Below, piece by piece: positions 43,757 to 57,449 of a DNA stretch of 64,000 nucleotides (its first letter is position 1; every line of letters starts with the position of its first letter). The DNA is from Pseudorhodoferax sp. Leaf265 (GTDB lineage: Bacteria; Pseudomonadota; Gammaproteobacteria; Burkholderiales; Burkholderiaceae_C), in assembly GCF_001422365.1 (NCBI RefSeq), contig NZ_LMMT01000008.1:16546-80545 (forward strand). The letters are read 5' to 3'. The translations under genes and the position numbers were made by a program. The notes under the pieces were generated by a model. That model was not told where the DNA came from and did no database searches. It worked only from the letters and a program-made list of their open reading frames with translations.

Positions 43757-45112
43757 ATGCTGACCGTCGTGGCCTTCATCGTTGCACTGGGCCTGCTGAT
43801 CGCGGTCCACGAGTACGGCCACTACCGCGTGGCCGTGGCCTGCGGCGTCAAGGTCGAGCGCTTCTCCATCGGCTTCGGCAAGGTGCTGTGGCGCTGGCAG
43901 CCCAAGGGCTCGCCGACCGAGTTCGTCATCGGCGCTTTTCCGCTGGGCGGCTACGTCAAGATGCTGGACGAGCGTGAAAGCCCGGTCGATCCGGCCGAGC
44001 GCCACCGCGCCTTCAACACCCAGACCGTGGGCAAGCGCGCCGCCATCGTCGCCGCCGGCCCCGCCGCCAACCTGCTGCTGGCCGTGCTGCTCTATGCGTT
44101 GGTCAACTGGAGCGGCGTGCAGGAGCCGCAGGCCGTGCTGGCCAGCCCGGTGCCGGCCTCCATGGCCGAGCAGGCTGGCGTGCGCGGCGGCGAGCGCGTG
44201 CTGCGCGGTGCCTGGGACGGCGACACGCTGCAGCCGCTGCGCTCGTTCGAGGAGCTGCGCTGGCTGCTGACGCGCGGCGCGTTGGACGGGCACGATGTGC
44301 GGCTCGAACTCGAGGCGCAGGGCGCGATGCGCGAGCTCGTGCTGCCGCTCGCGCAGATGGGCGTGCGCGAGGCCGATGCCCATCTGTTCCGGCGCATCGG
44401 CATCGTCTCGCCCTGGACCCAGCCCGTCATCGGCGAGGTCGTTGCCGACGGCGCCGGCGCCAAGGCCGGCCTGCAGAGCGGCGATGTGGTGCTGGCCATC
44501 GGCAGCACGCCCATCGTCGACGGACCGCAACTGCGCGAGACCATCCGCGCCTCGGTGCGCGGCGAGGAGCCGCTCACACAGCGCTGGCGCATCGAGCGCG
44601 CCGGCCAGCGCCAGGAGATCGAGGTCACGCCGCAGGCCCTGCGCGAGGGAGAGGCCTGGATCGGCCGCATCGGCGCCATGGTCGGCGCGCCGCCGGCCAT
44701 GGTCACGGTGCGCCATGGTCCGATCGATGGGCTGTGGAACGGAGTGGTGCGGACCTGGGAGGTGTCGGCCCTCACGCTGCGCATGATGGGCCGCATGGTC
44801 ATCGGCGAAGCCTCCCTCAAAAACCTCAGTGGCCCGCTCACGATCGCCGACTACGCGGGCAAGTCCGCCAGCCTGGGATTGACGCAATATCTGGTGTTCC
44901 TGGCCCTGATCAGCGTGAGCCTGGGGGTGCTGAACCTGCTGCCGCTCCCGGTCTTGGATGGGGGTCACCTGATGTATTATCTTTGGGAGGCCGTGACCGG
45001 CAAAGGCGTGTCGGATGCATGGATGGAACGCATGCAGCGCACCGGGGTCGCCTTGCTGCTCGTGATGATGTCCATCGCCTTGTTCAACGACGTGACACGA
45101 ATCTTCGGCTGA
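43757..45112 (+). CDS. rseP: Intramembrane zinc metalloprotease RseP (site-2 protease)
   Basis: Cleaves anti-sigma factor RseA and remnant signal peptides. It has 451 residues. TM1 carries the zinc motif HEYGH (about 18-22); FPLGGYVKMLDERE follows; PDZ domains lie at about 125-310 (GAKAGLQSGDVVLAIG). The C-terminal membrane part has LNLLPLPVLDGGHL, whose Asp is the third metal ligand. The ATG at 43757 has AAGG. This is the housekeeping M50 protease, separate from the M50 fusion in the leftward operon. Confidence 0.97.
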   Translation: MLTVVAFIVALGLLIAVHEYGHYRVAVACGVKVERFSIGFGKVLWRWQPKGSPTEFVIGAFPLGGYVKMLDERESPVDPAERHRAFNTQTVGKRAAIVAAGPAANLLLAVLLYALVNWSGVQEPQAVLASPVPASMAEQAGVRGGERVLRGAWDGDTLQPLRSFEELRWLLTRGALDGHDVRLELEAQGAMRELVLPLAQMGVREADAHLFRRIGIVSPWTQPVIGEVVADGAGAKAGLQSGDVVLAIGSTPIVDGPQLRETIRASVRGEEPLTQRWRIERAGQRQEIEVTPQALREGEAWIGRIGAMVGAPPAMVTVRHGPIDGLWNGVVRTWEVSALTLRMMGRMVIGEASLKNLSGPLTIADYAGKSASLGLTQYLVFLALISVSLGVLNLLPLPVLDGGHLMYYLWEAVTGKGVSDAWMERMQRTGVALLLVMMSIALFNDVTRIFG

Positions 45113-45170
45113 CCCGGCATCGCGGTTGGCCGCGTAGCCCGGCCAGCGCCGTCGGCTCTCCTTCTTATCC

Positions 45171-47468
45171 ATGAAACATTCCATCCATCGCTTTCGCATG
45201 CGCGCACTGACCACGGCCCTGGGCCTGATGTTGGTGGCTAACCAGGCTTGGGCGGTTGACCCATTCAAGGTGCGTGACATCCGCATCGAAGGCTTGCAAC
45301 GCGTGGAGCCCGGCACTGTGTTCGCATCGTTGCCGCTGCGGGTGGGCGACACGTATTCCGACGAGATGGGGGCCTCGGCGATCCGTTCCCTGTTCGGGCT
45401 GGGCCTGTTCACCGATGTGCGCATCGAGGTCAATGGCGATGTGCTGGTGGTGGTGGTCGAAGAGCGCCCCACGGTGGCTGACGTCACCTTCGCCGGAACC
45501 AAGGAGTTCGAGCAGGATGCCCTGAAGAAGGCCCTGCGCGACATCGGCCTGACTGAAGGCCGGCCATTCGACAAGGCTCTGGCCGATCGTGCCGAGCAGG
45601 AACTCAAGCGCCAATACATCAACCGCAGCCTGTACGGCGCGCAGGTCGTCACCACGGTCACGCCGATCGAGCGCAACCGCGTGAACCTGACCTTCACGGT
45701 GACCGAAGGCGATCCGGCCAAGATCAAGGAAATCCGCATCGTCGGCAACAAGGCCTTCAGCGAAGGCACGCTGCGCGACCTGTTCGAGCTCGACACCGGT
45801 GGCTGGCTCAGCTGGTACACCAAGTCCGACCGCTACTCGCGCGCCAAGCTCAATGCCGACATCGAGACGCTGCGCTCGTACTACCTGTCGCGCGGCTACC
45901 TGGAGTTCCAGGTCGAGTCGACCCAGGTGGCGATCTCGCCCGACAAGGAAGACATCGCCATCGTGCTCAACATCACCGAGGGTGAGCGCTACGTGGTGTC
46001 CAGCGTCAAGCTGGAGGGCAACTACCTGGGCCGCGACGACGAGTTCAAGTCGCTGATCACGATCCGCCCCGGCGAGGCCTACAACGCCGACCGCGTGGCC
46101 GAGACCACCAAGGCCTTCCGCGACAACTTCGGCAACTACGGTTTCGCCTTCGCCAACGTGGAGGCGCGGCCCGACATCGACCGCAGCAACAACAGCGTGG
46201 CCCTGCTGCTGACGGCCGAGCCCTCGCGGCGCGCCTACGTGCGCCGCGTCAACGTGGTCGGCAACACGCGCACGCGCGACGAAGTCATCCGCCGCGAGTT
46301 CCGCCAGTTCGAATCGTCCTGGTACGACGGCAACAAGATCCGTTTGTCGCGCGACCGGGTCGACCGCCTGGGCTACTTCACCGAAGTCAACATGGAAACC
46401 CTGGAGGTGCCGGGCGTGCCGGACCAGGTCGACCTGCAGGTCACCGTGGCCGAGAAGCCCACCGGCAGCCTGACCATGGGTGCCGGCTTCTCCAGCGCCG
46501 AGAAGCTCGCGCTGTCCTTCGGCATCAAGCAGGAAAACGCCTTCGGTTCGGGCAACTACCTGGGCCTGGACATCAACACCAGCAAGTACAACCGCGCCAT
46601 CGTGCTGAACACGGTCGACCCGTACTTCACGACCGACGGTGTGTCCCTGTCCCTGGACCTGTTCCACCGCAACTCGCGGCCCTACAACGACCAGGGTGGC
46701 AATTACCAGCTGGAGACCACGGGCGCGGGCGTGCGCTTCGGTGTGCCGTTCAGCGAGGTCGACACGGTCTACTTCGGCGGCACGCTGGAACGCACGACCA
46801 TCAAGCCGGGCACCAACATCCCGGCGGCCTACCTCGCCTATGGCGAAAAGTTCGGATACACCAGTTACTCGGTCCCGCTGTCTGTCGGTTGGCAGCGTGA
46901 CAGCCGCGACAGCACGCTGGTGCCGACCAACGGCACGCTGAACAAGGTCAACGCCGAGGTCGGCCTGTTCGGCGACACACGCTATGTGCGCAGCAGCTAC
47001 CAGTACCAGCAATTCATCCCCTTGAACAAGCAGTACACGCTGGCCTTCAACGGCGAGCTGGGCTACGGCAAGGGGCTGTCGGGCCGGCCATTCCCGGTGT
47101 TCAAGAATTTCTACTCGGGTGGCCTGGGGTCGGTGCGCGGCTTCGAGCAGGGCACGCTGGGTCCGCGCGACGTGACCGGCTCCGTCATCGGCGGCAGCAA
47201 GAAGGTCACGCTGAACGCCGAGATCCTGACGCCATTCCCCGGCGCGGGCAACGACCGCACGCTGCGCATGTACGGCTTCGTCGACGTGGGCAACGTGTAC
47301 GGTGAAGACGACAAGTTCGAGCTCAGCAGCATGCGCGCCTCCGTCGGTGTGGGCGTGAGCTGGATTTCCCCTGTCGGTCCGCTGCGCTTGGCCCTCGCCA
47401 ATCCGGTGCGCAAGTTCGCGGGCGATAGAATCCAAAAACTGCAATTCCAGATAGGTACGTCGTTTTGA
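45171..47468 (+). CDS. bamA: Outer membrane protein assembly factor BamA
   Basis: Central Omp85 subunit of the BAM complex that inserts outer-membrane barrels. It has 765 residues: signal peptide about 1-28 (ANQAWA cleavage), five POTRA domains at about 29-435, then a 16-strand barrel ending in Phe (QIGTSF), the usual C-terminal signal. The conserved segment GLGSVRGFEQGTLGPRD (VRGF/Y motif of lid loop 6) is present. 58 nt separate it from rseP, and its stop overlaps the start of skp. Confidence 0.98.
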   Translation: MKHSIHRFRMRALTTALGLMLVANQAWAVDPFKVRDIRIEGLQRVEPGTVFASLPLRVGDTYSDEMGASAIRSLFGLGLFTDVRIEVNGDVLVVVVEERPTVADVTFAGTKEFEQDALKKALRDIGLTEGRPFDKALADRAEQELKRQYINRSLYGAQVVTTVTPIERNRVNLTFTVTEGDPAKIKEIRIVGNKAFSEGTLRDLFELDTGGWLSWYTKSDRYSRAKLNADIETLRSYYLSRGYLEFQVESTQVAISPDKEDIAIVLNITEGERYVVSSVKLEGNYLGRDDEFKSLITIRPGEAYNADRVAETTKAFRDNFGNYGFAFANVEARPDIDRSNNSVALLLTAEPSRRAYVRRVNVVGNTRTRDEVIRREFRQFESSWYDGNKIRLSRDRVDRLGYFTEVNMETLEVPGVPDQVDLQVTVAEKPTGSLTMGAGFSSAEKLALSFGIKQENAFGSGNYLGLDINTSKYNRAIVLNTVDPYFTTDGVSLSLDLFHRNSRPYNDQGGNYQLETTGAGVRFGVPFSEVDTVYFGGTLERTTIKPGTNIPAAYLAYGEKFGYTSYSVPLSVGWQRDSRDSTLVPTNGTLNKVNAEVGLFGDTRYVRSSYQYQQFIPLNKQYTLAFNGELGYGKGLSGRPFPVFKNFYSGGLGSVRGFEQGTLGPRDVTGSVIGGSKKVTLNAEILTPFPGAGNDRTLRMYGFVDVGNVYGEDDKFELSSMRASVGVGVSWISPVGPLRLALANPVRKFAGDRIQKLQFQIGTSF

Positions 47469-47989
47469 TGAAGACTTTTTTGCGTCCGTTCGGAGCCGCC
47501 CTGTTGCTGGGGCTGGCGGCACTGGCAGCCCAAGCGCAGGCTGAAGACTTCCGGATCGGGTTCGTCAACATCGACCGCCTGTTGCGCGAAGCCAATCCGG
47601 CCAAAGTCGGACAGGGCAAGCTGGAGGCCGAGTTCTCCAAGCGCGAGAAGGACTTGATGGATGCCGGCAATGTGCTCAAGGCCGCCTCTGAAAAGTTCGA
47701 GCGCGAGGCCCCGACCCTGGCCGAAAGCCAGCGCGCGGCACGCCAGCGCCAGCTGACGGAGCAGGACCGCGACTTCCAGCGCAAGCGCCGCGAGTTCCAG
47801 GAAGACCTGAACCTGCGCAAGAACGAAGAGCTGCAGCAGGTCATCGACAAGGCCAACCGCATCATCAAGCAGGTCGCCGAGACCGAGAAGTACGACGCCA
47901 TCCTGCAGGAGGCCGCGTACATCAATCCCAAGCACGACATCACCGACAAAGTCATCAAGGCTTTGAACGCGGCCAACCCCACCAAGTGA
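47468..47989 (+). CDS. skp: Periplasmic chaperone Skp/OmpH
   Basis: A periplasmic holdase that delivers unfolded outer-membrane proteins to BamA. It has 173 residues with a signal peptide of about 26 residues ([10 protein letters not shown]). [12 protein letters not shown] opens the mature protein, followed by a long charged coiled coil (about 55-140) that forms the tentacles. The ATG at 47468 overlaps the TGA of bamA; a TTG one codon earlier is the alternative. Confidence 0.95.
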   Translation: MKTFLRPFGAALLLGLAALAAQAQAEDFRIGFVNIDRLLREANPAKVGQGKLEAEFSKREKDLMDAGNVLKAASEKFEREAPTLAESQRAARQRQLTEQDRDFQRKRREFQEDLNLRKNEELQQVIDKANRIIKQVAETEKYDAILQEAAYINPKHDITDKVIKALNAANPTK

Positions 47990-48993
47990 GCGGGACTTGC
48001 CGACCTGACGTGGCTCTGGACCTTGGCGCGATCATCGACGCGCTGGGTGGGGAGCTGCATGGCGAGCGCTCCGTGGCCATAGAAGGCCTGGCACCGCTAG
48101 CTTCTGCCGGTGCAGGGCAGATCACCTTCCTGAGCAACGCCAAACTGGTCGCGCAACTGGCGCCCAGCCAGGCGGCCTGCGTGATCGTCGGCCCGGGCTT
48201 GCGCGATCAGGCCCAGGCGCGTGGCGCCTGCATCGTCACGGACGATCCTTACCTGTACTACGCGCGGTTGACGCAGCTGTGGAAGCGCACGCAGATGCCA
48301 GCACACCCGGCAGGCGTGCACCCGAGCGCCGTAGTCGACGCCGAGGCCGAAGTGCATCCCAGCGCCTGGATTGGCCCGCTGTGCGTGGTCGAGCGCGGCG
48401 CGCGCATTGGTGCGGACACGGTGCTGACCTCACGCGTGACAGTGGGTGAACGCTGCAGCATCGGCGAGCGCTGCACCATCCAGCCCGGCGCGGTGATCGG
48501 CGCTGACGGCTTCGGCTTCGCGCCGAACGCGGGCCGCTGGGAGAAGATTGAACAGCTGGGCGCGGTGCGCATCGGCAACGACGTCGACATCGGGGCCAAC
48601 ACCTGCATCGACCGCGGCGCGCTGGGTGACACCGTGATCGAAGACGGCGTCAAGCTCGACAACCTGATCCAGATTGCGCACAACGTGCGCATCGGCAGGC
48701 ATTCGGCCATCGCTGGCAGCGCCGCGATTGCCGGCAGCACCACGGTCGGCGAGCACTGCACCATCGGCGGTGCGGCCAAAATCACCGGCCACGCCACCAT
48801 CGTCGATCATGTGCACATCGGTGGCGGCGCATCGGTCACGGGCAGCATCCGCAAGGCGGGTGCGTATGGCGGGGTGTACCCGCTGGACGAGTTCGGCAAA
48901 TGGGAAAAGTCCGCGGCAACGCTGCGCCAGCTGCCCAGCCTGCGCGAGCGCCTGCGTGCGCTGGAGCGCCAACTGCCCGCCCGTGGTGAATAG
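47986..48993 (+). CDS. lpxD: UDP-3-O-(3-hydroxyacyl)glucosamine N-acyltransferase
   Basis: Third step of lipid A synthesis. It has 335 residues: an N-terminal uridine-binding domain (about 8-100), then left-handed beta-helix hexapeptide repeats (about 105-300, for example [20 protein letters not shown]) with the catalytic His in [10 protein letters not shown], and a C-terminal helix. The GTG start overlaps the skp stop (GTGA). A second GTG at 48010 is possible. Confidence 0.96.
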   Translation: MSGTCRPDVALDLGAIIDALGGELHGERSVAIEGLAPLASAGAGQITFLSNAKLVAQLAPSQAACVIVGPGLRDQAQARGACIVTDDPYLYYARLTQLWKRTQMPAHPAGVHPSAVVDAEAEVHPSAWIGPLCVVERGARIGADTVLTSRVTVGERCSIGERCTIQPGAVIGADGFGFAPNAGRWEKIEQLGAVRIGNDVDIGANTCIDRGALGDTVIEDGVKLDNLIQIAHNVRIGRHSAIAGSAAIAGSTTVGEHCTIGGAAKITGHATIVDHVHIGGGASVTGSIRKAGAYGGVYPLDEFGKWEKSAATLRQLPSLRERLRALERQLPARGE

Positions 48994-49006
48994 AGAAGAC
49001 GACGAC

Positions 49007-49447
49007 ATGATGGACATCCACCAAATCCTCAAGAAGCTGCCGCACCGCTACCCCATCCTGCTGGTGGACCGCGTGCTGTCGATCGAGAAGGACGTGCGCA
49101 TCAAGGCGCTCAAGAACGTATCGATCAACGAGCCGTACTTCGTCGGCCATTTCCCGAACCGGCCGGTGATGCCGGGTGTGCTGATGCTGGAGGCCATGGC
49201 CCAGGCCGCGGCGCTGCTGTCCTTCGCCAGCAGTGGCAAGGACCTGGACGACAACACGGTCTACTACTTCGCCGGCATCGACGCGGCACGGTTCAAGCGA
49301 CCCGTGGAGCCGGGCGACCAGTTGGTCCTGGATGTGGAACTGCTGCGCCAGAAGGCCGGCATCTACAAGTTCAAAGGCACGGCCAGCGTGGGCGAGACCA
49401 TCGCCTGCGAAGCCGAGCTGATGTGCACCATGCGCAAGGTGGCCTGA
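49007..49447 (+). CDS. fabZ: 3-hydroxyacyl-ACP dehydratase FabZ
   Basis: Dehydrates 3-hydroxyacyl-ACP in fatty acid elongation and competes with LpxA for substrate. It has 146 residues of hot-dog fold. [14 protein letters not shown] and the active-site helix [19 protein letters not shown] are present (catalytic His and Glu). The ATG at 49007 is directly followed by a second ATG. It sits between lpxD and lpxA as in most proteobacteria. Confidence 0.97.
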   Translation: MMDIHQILKKLPHRYPILLVDRVLSIEKDVRIKALKNVSINEPYFVGHFPNRPVMPGVLMLEAMAQAAALLSFASSGKDLDDNTVYYFAGIDAARFKRPVEPGDQLVLDVELLRQKAGIYKFKGTASVGETIACEAELMCTMRKVA

Positions 49448-49463
49448 GCGGGGGACCTGCCAC

Positions 49464-50252
49464 ATGGCCCATGTCCACCCCAGCGCCATCGTCGACCCTG
49501 CGGCCGAGCTCGATGCCTCGGTCCGGATCGGTGCGTTCAGCCTGATCGGCCCGCATGTGCGCATCGGCGCCGGCACCGAGGTCGGTCCGCACTGCGTGAT
49601 CGAGGGGCGCACCACCATCGGACGCGACAACCGGATCTTCCAGTTCGCCTCGCTGGGCGCCGTGCCGCAGGACAAGAAGTACGCAGGCGAGCCGACCGAA
49701 CTCGTGATCGGCGACCGCAATGTCGTCCGCGAGTTCTGCACCTTCAACCTGGGCACCGTGCAGGACGCCGGTGTCACGCGCATCGGCAGCGACAACTGGA
49801 TCATGGCCTACGTGCACATCGCGCACGACTGCCAGGTCGGTAGCCATGCCACCATGGCCAACAACGCCACGCTGGCTGGCCATGTGCAGGTGGGCGACCA
49901 TGTCACCATCGGTGGGCTGACCGGTGTGCTGCAGCGCATGCGCATCGGCGACCACGCGATGATCGGCTTCGCCAGCCATGTGAACAAGGATGTGCCGCCC
50001 TTCCTCGTGGTCGACGGCAATCCGCTGCAGGTGCGCAGCGTGAACCTCGTCGGCCTGCGCCGGCGCGACTTTTCCGCCGACCGCCAGGCCGCGGTGCGCG
50101 AGATGCACAAGGTGCTCTACCGCCAGGGCAAGACGCTGGACGAAGCGCTGGCCGGCATCGAGGCATTGACGGCGTCTTACCCCGAGGCGGCGGGCGATGT
50201 GGCGAACATGCTGGGCTTTCTGCGCAGCTCCAGCGTCGGCATCGCGCGCTAG
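49464..50252 (+). CDS. lpxA: UDP-N-acetylglucosamine O-acyltransferase
   Basis: First step of lipid A synthesis. It has 262 residues of left-handed beta-helix repeats, from [21 protein letters not shown] (split here as [11 protein letters not shown] and [10 protein letters not shown]), with the catalytic His in [18 protein letters not shown], and a C-terminal helical domain (about 190-262). The ATG lies 16 nt after the fabZ stop and lpxB follows after 2 nt. Confidence 0.97.
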   Translation: MAHVHPSAIVDPAAELDASVRIGAFSLIGPHVRIGAGTEVGPHCVIEGRTTIGRDNRIFQFASLGAVPQDKKYAGEPTELVIGDRNVVREFCTFNLGTVQDAGVTRIGSDNWIMAYVHIAHDCQVGSHATMANNATLAGHVQVGDHVTIGGLTGVLQRMRIGDHAMIGFASHVNKDVPPFLVVDGNPLQVRSVNLVGLRRRDFSADRQAAVREMHKVLYRQGKTLDEALAGIEALTASYPEAAGDVANMLGFLRSSSVGIAR

Positions 50253-50254
50253 CG

Positions 50255-51415
50255 ATGGCTGCGGCTTCGGCGCGGCGCTGCGCGATGGTGGCCGGCGAGG
50301 CCTCGGGTGATCTGTTGGCCGGGCTGCTGCTCGACGGGCTACGGGCCCGCTGGCCGGCCATGCAGTCCATGGGCATTGGCGGGCACCAGATGCAGGCGCG
50401 TGGCTTTGAGCCGTGGTGGCCGAGCGAGACTCTGGCCGTGCGCGGCTACCTGGAGGTGGTGCCGCACCTGCGCCGGTTGCTGGCGATCCGGCGCGAACTG
50501 GGCGACCGGCTGTTGCGCGAGCGGCCCGACATCTTCATCGGCATCGACGCCCCCGATTTCAACTTCGGCTTGGAAGCCCGGCTGCGGGCCGCCGGAATTC
50601 CCACGGTCCACTTCGTGAGCCCTTCCTTCTGGGCCTGGCGCGCGAAGAAGGTTGAGACGCTCAAGTGCAGCGCCGACCATGTGCTGTGCATCTTTCCGTT
50701 CGAGCCGGAGTTGCTGGCTGCGCATGGCGTGCCTGCCACGTATGTCGGCCATCCGTTGGCCAGTGTGATCCCGATGGAGCCGGACCGCGCGGCTGCGCGG
50801 CTGCAGCTCGGCTTGGCGGACGGGGCCTGCGTGGTCGCCGTGCTGCCAGGCAGCCGTGGTTCGGAGGTCCAGCAGATGGGCGCGCGCTTCTTCGCCGCGG
50901 CACGCACGCTGCTGCGCAGCCGGCCAGCCCTGCAGTTCGTGGTGCCGGCCGTGCCGCCGCAGGAGGCCGCAATCTGCCGCCTGGCCGATGCCGCCGGCCT
51001 GGGCGCGCGCCTGCAGGTCGTCCGCGGCCAGTCACACACCGTGCTGGCGGCCTGCGACGTGGCGCTCGTGGCCAGCGGCACGGCCACGCTGGAGACGGCC
51101 TTGTACAAGCGGCCCATGGTCATCGCCTACCACATGAACCGGTTGTCGTACTGGCTCATGCGTGGACGCAACCTGATGCCTTGGATCGGCCTTCCCAACA
51201 TCCTGTGCCGTGACACCGTGGTGCCCGAGTTGATCCAGGATGCGGCCACACCGGAGGCGCTGGCCGCGGCGCTGGAACACTGGTTGCAGGCGCGGGATGC
51301 GGCGCCGGAGACAATCGCGGCCTTGGAACAGCGCTTCACTGCGCTGCATCTGGAACTGCGGCGGGATACGGCACGGTTGGCGAGCGATGCGATCGAAAAA
51401 CTTCTTGCGGGCTGA
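50255..51415 (+). CDS. lpxB: Lipid-A-disaccharide synthase
   Basis: A GT19 glycosyltransferase that joins UDP-diacylglucosamine and lipid X. It has 386 residues. [43 protein letters not shown] and [10 protein letters not shown] are conserved. It is peripheral at the inner membrane. It starts 2 nt after lpxA and its end overlaps the likely start of rnhB by 29 nt. Confidence 0.97.
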   Translation: MAAASARRCAMVAGEASGDLLAGLLLDGLRARWPAMQSMGIGGHQMQARGFEPWWPSETLAVRGYLEVVPHLRRLLAIRRELGDRLLRERPDIFIGIDAPDFNFGLEARLRAAGIPTVHFVSPSFWAWRAKKVETLKCSADHVLCIFPFEPELLAAHGVPATYVGHPLASVIPMEPDRAAARLQLGLADGACVVAVLPGSRGSEVQQMGARFFAAARTLLRSRPALQFVVPAVPPQEAAICRLADAAGLGARLQVVRGQSHTVLAACDVALVASGTATLETALYKRPMVIAYHMNRLSYWLMRGRNLMPWIGLPNILCRDTVVPELIQDAATPEALAAALEHWLQARDAAPETIAALEQRFTALHLELRRDTARLASDAIEKLLAG

Positions 51416-52028
51416 ACAGCAGGTGCTGGGTTGGGCCGCACCAGGATTGATGGCGGGCGTGGACGAGGCGGGCCGCGGGCCGCTGGCCGGGCCTGTGGTG
51501 GCCGCGGCCGTGATCCTGGACGAGCGCCAGCCCATCGAGGGTCTGGCCGATTCCAAGACGCTGACGGCGCTGCGCCGCGAGCGCCTGTATGACGAGATCC
51601 GCGCCAAGGCGTTGTGCTGCGCGATCGGCGAGGCCTCGGTCGAGGAGATCGACCGGCTCAACATCCTCAAGGCCACCTTGCTGGCCATGCAGCGCGCCGT
51701 GCAAGGCCTGCGCCTGAAGCCCGTGCGCGTGCTGGTGGACGGCAACCAACTGCCCGTGCTCGACGTGCTGGCCGAGGCCGTGGTCAAGGGCGACGCACTG
51801 GTGCCGGCCATCTCGGCCGCGTCCATCCTTGCCAAGGTGCACCGCGACCGCTGGTGCGGCCAGATCCATGCGCAGTTCCCGCAGTACGGTTTCGATGCCC
51901 ACAAGGGCTATGGCACGGCGGCACACCTGGAAGCGCTGCGCCTGCATGGGGCCTGTGCCTGGCACCGCCAGTCCTTCGCGCCCGTGCGCGCGGCCGGTGT
52001 GCGCGCCGTGACGGTGGTGGCTCCATGA
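51387..52028 (+). CDS. rnhB: Ribonuclease HII
   Basis: Removes ribonucleotides and RNA primers from DNA hybrids. It has about 213 residues from the ATG at 51387; ATG at 51450 is a shorter alternative immediately before [15 protein letters not shown], the catalytic Asp-Glu motif. [24 protein letters not shown] and [14 protein letters not shown] follow. It overlaps lpxB, and its stop overlaps the next gene (ATGA), as expected for this operon. Confidence 0.95.
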   Translation: MRSKNFLRAEQQVLGWAAPGLMAGVDEAGRGPLAGPVVAAAVILDERQPIEGLADSKTLTALRRERLYDEIRAKALCCAIGEASVEEIDRLNILKATLLAMQRAVQGLRLKPVRVLVDGNQLPVLDVLAEAVVKGDALVPAISAASILAKVHRDRWCGQIHAQFPQYGFDAHKGYGTAAHLEALRLHGACAWHRQSFAPVRAAGVRAVTVVAP

Positions 52029-52789
52029 GCCTGCTGGAAATCCGCTCGCGCGAGAACGCGCAGTTCAAGGAGCTGCGCCGGCTCGCGCAGGAGAACGGCG
52101 CCTACCGGCGCCAGGGCCGCATCTGGATCGAGGGCGAGCACCTGTGCCGCGCCGCGCTGGCACGCGGCTGGCAGCCCGCGCAACTGGTGATGTCCGAGCA
52201 GGGTGAGGCCACGGCCGCAGCCCTGGGCTTGAATGCCAACGTTCCGCGCCTGCTGGTGGCCGATGCGCTGTGGAGCCAGCTCAGCGGGCTGGGATCGCCG
52301 GCCGGTTTCGCCTGCGTGCTCGCGCTGCCGGCCACGCCGGCGCTGGACCCGCTAGCCGCCACCGTGGTGCTCGACCGGCTGCAGGACGCCGGCAACGTCG
52401 GCTCCATCCTGCGCAGCGCGGGTGCTTTCGGTTTTCGCCAGGTGCTGGCGCTGGCCGGCACGGCCGCGCTGTGGTCGCCCAAGGTGTTGCGCGCCGGCAT
52501 GGGCGCCCATTTCGGCCTGCGCCTGATCGAGGCGGCGGGCGAGGATGCGGTAGCCGCGCTGCAGGTGCCGCTGGTGGCCACCAGTTCGCACCAGGGCGAG
52601 TGGCTGCATGCGGCCGCGCCGCCCTATCCCTGTGCCTGGCTCATGGGCCACGAAGGGCAGGGCGTGTCGCCGGCGCTGCAGGCGCGCGCCGGCCTGCACG
52701 TCCGCATCGCCCAGCCGGGCGGCGAGGAGTCGCTCAACGTGGCGGCGGCGGCCGCCATTTGCCTGTACGCGAGCGCGCCCCGGCCCTGA
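52025..52789 (+). CDS. TrmH/SpoU-family 2'-O-ribose RNA methyltransferase
   Basis: A SAM-dependent trefoil-knot (SPOUT) methyltransferase of 254 residues. The N-terminal substrate-binding part has [15 protein letters not shown]. The SPOUT signatures are [23 protein letters not shown], given as [17 protein letters not shown], then [11 protein letters not shown] and [19 protein letters not shown]. It probably modifies 23S rRNA, but RlmB and TrmH relatives cannot be separated by eye. Translation is coupled to rnhB, and it is the last gene of the cluster. Confidence 0.92.
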   Translation: MSLLEIRSRENAQFKELRRLAQENGAYRRQGRIWIEGEHLCRAALARGWQPAQLVMSEQGEATAAALGLNANVPRLLVADALWSQLSGLGSPAGFACVLALPATPALDPLAATVVLDRLQDAGNVGSILRSAGAFGFRQVLALAGTAALWSPKVLRAGMGAHFGLRLIEAAGEDAVAALQVPLVATSSHQGEWLHAAAPPYPCAWLMGHEGQGVSPALQARAGLHVRIAQPGGEESLNVAAAAAICLYASAPRP

Positions 52790-52878
52790 GCGCCGGTTGG
52801 CATGTGGGACCTAGGGTAAATCCCAGGTTTGCGCTCCGGCACAGCTCCCCGGCTGGCGGGCACGCTGGCGGCCCGCGC

Positions 52879-52884
52879 TACAAT
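52879..52884 (+). promoter_or_regulatory. Probable -10 of the carAB promoter
   Basis: TACAAT at 52879-52884 matches the -10 consensus in five of six positions and lies in the 222-bp gap before carA. No convincing -35 was found. It leaves a leader of about 120 nt, without a clear terminator or uORF. Confidence 0.45.
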
Positions 52885-53011
52885 CGTGGGCTTTTTCGCA
52901 ATCGCGTCGCCGGCCGCATCCACCGCCACATCCCCTTAAAGCAGCAGTCCAGGGAAGCACTCCAGGTGCTTGTCGAGGGCGCCGGGCGACCGTCACCATC
53001 CGGAGAACCCA

Positions 53012-54188
53012 GTGCTTTCATCCCTCCAGGGATCCTTCCCGCCCGCGATCCTGGCGCTAGCTGACGGCACGGTCTTTATCGGCAACTCGATCGGCGCCAC
53101 TGGCGCAACCGTCGGCGAAGTCGTGTTCAACACGTCGATGACCGGCTACCAGGAAATCCTGACCGATCCGAGCTACTGCCAGCAGATCGTCACGCTCACC
53201 TATCCGCACATCGGCAACTACGGCACCAATGCCGAAGACATCGAGGCCGACAAGATCCACGCCGCCGGCCTGATCATCAAGGATCTGCCGCTGCTGGAAT
53301 CGAATTTCCGCAGCAATGCCAGCCTGAGCCAGTACCTGGTCGCCGGCAAGACGGTCGCCATCGCGAACATCGACACGCGCAAGCTCACACGCCACTTGCG
53401 CACCAAGGGCGCGCAGAACGGCGCCATCGTGGCGCTGGCCGCCGGCAGCACGGTCACCCAGAAGGACATCGATTCCGCCATCGCCCAGGCCAAGGCTGCG
53501 CCGGCGATGTCGGGCCTGGACCTGGCCAAGGTCGTCTCGGTGCGCGAGACCTACAGCTGGACCGAGACCGAGTGGCAGCTCGGCGCGGGCTACGGTGTGC
53601 AGATCACGCCCAAGTTCCACGTCGTCGCCTTCGACTACGGTGTCAAGAAGAACATCCTGCGCATGCTGGCCCAGCGTGGTGCGCGCATCACCGTGGTGCC
53701 GGCGCAGACACCCGCGGCCGATGTGCTCAAGCTCAAGCCCGATGGCATCTTCCTGTCCAATGGCCCTGGCGACCCGGAGCCCTGCGACTACGCCATCGAG
53801 GCCACGCGCCAGCTGATCGAGACCGGCATCCCGACCTTCGGCATCTGCCTGGGCCACCAGATCATGGCCCTGGCCTCGGGCGCCAAGACCTTCAAGATGA
53901 AGTTCGGCCACCACGGTGCCAACCACCCGGTCAAGGACCTGGACAACGGCCGCGTGTCGATCACGAGCCAGAACCACGGCTTCGCCGTCGACGAGAAGAC
54001 GCTGCCGGCCAACCTGCGCGCCACCCACGTGAGCCTGTTCGACGGCACGCTGCAGGGTCTGGCCCGTACCGACAAGCCGGCCTTCTGCTTCCAGGGCCAC
54101 CCGGAAGCCTCGCCCGGCCCGCACGACATCGGCTACCTCTTCGACCGCTTCACGCAGTCCATGGAAAAATTCAAGGCGGAGGCGAAGA

Positions 54189-54196
<8 letters not shown>
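53012..54196 (+). CDS. carA: Carbamoyl-phosphate synthase small (glutaminase) subunit
   Basis: Hydrolyses glutamine and passes ammonia to CarB for arginine and pyrimidine synthesis. It has 394 residues. The N-terminal domain has [20 protein letters not shown]. The class I glutaminase domain (about 205-385) has the nucleophile Cys in [13 protein letters not shown] and the His/Glu pair in [13 protein letters not shown]. Start is GTG at 53012 with GGAG 7 nt upstream. It overlaps carB by 8 nt. Confidence 0.97.
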
Positions 54197-57431
<3,235 letters not shown>

Positions 57432-57449
57432 TCGGGTGAGGGCCAGCCG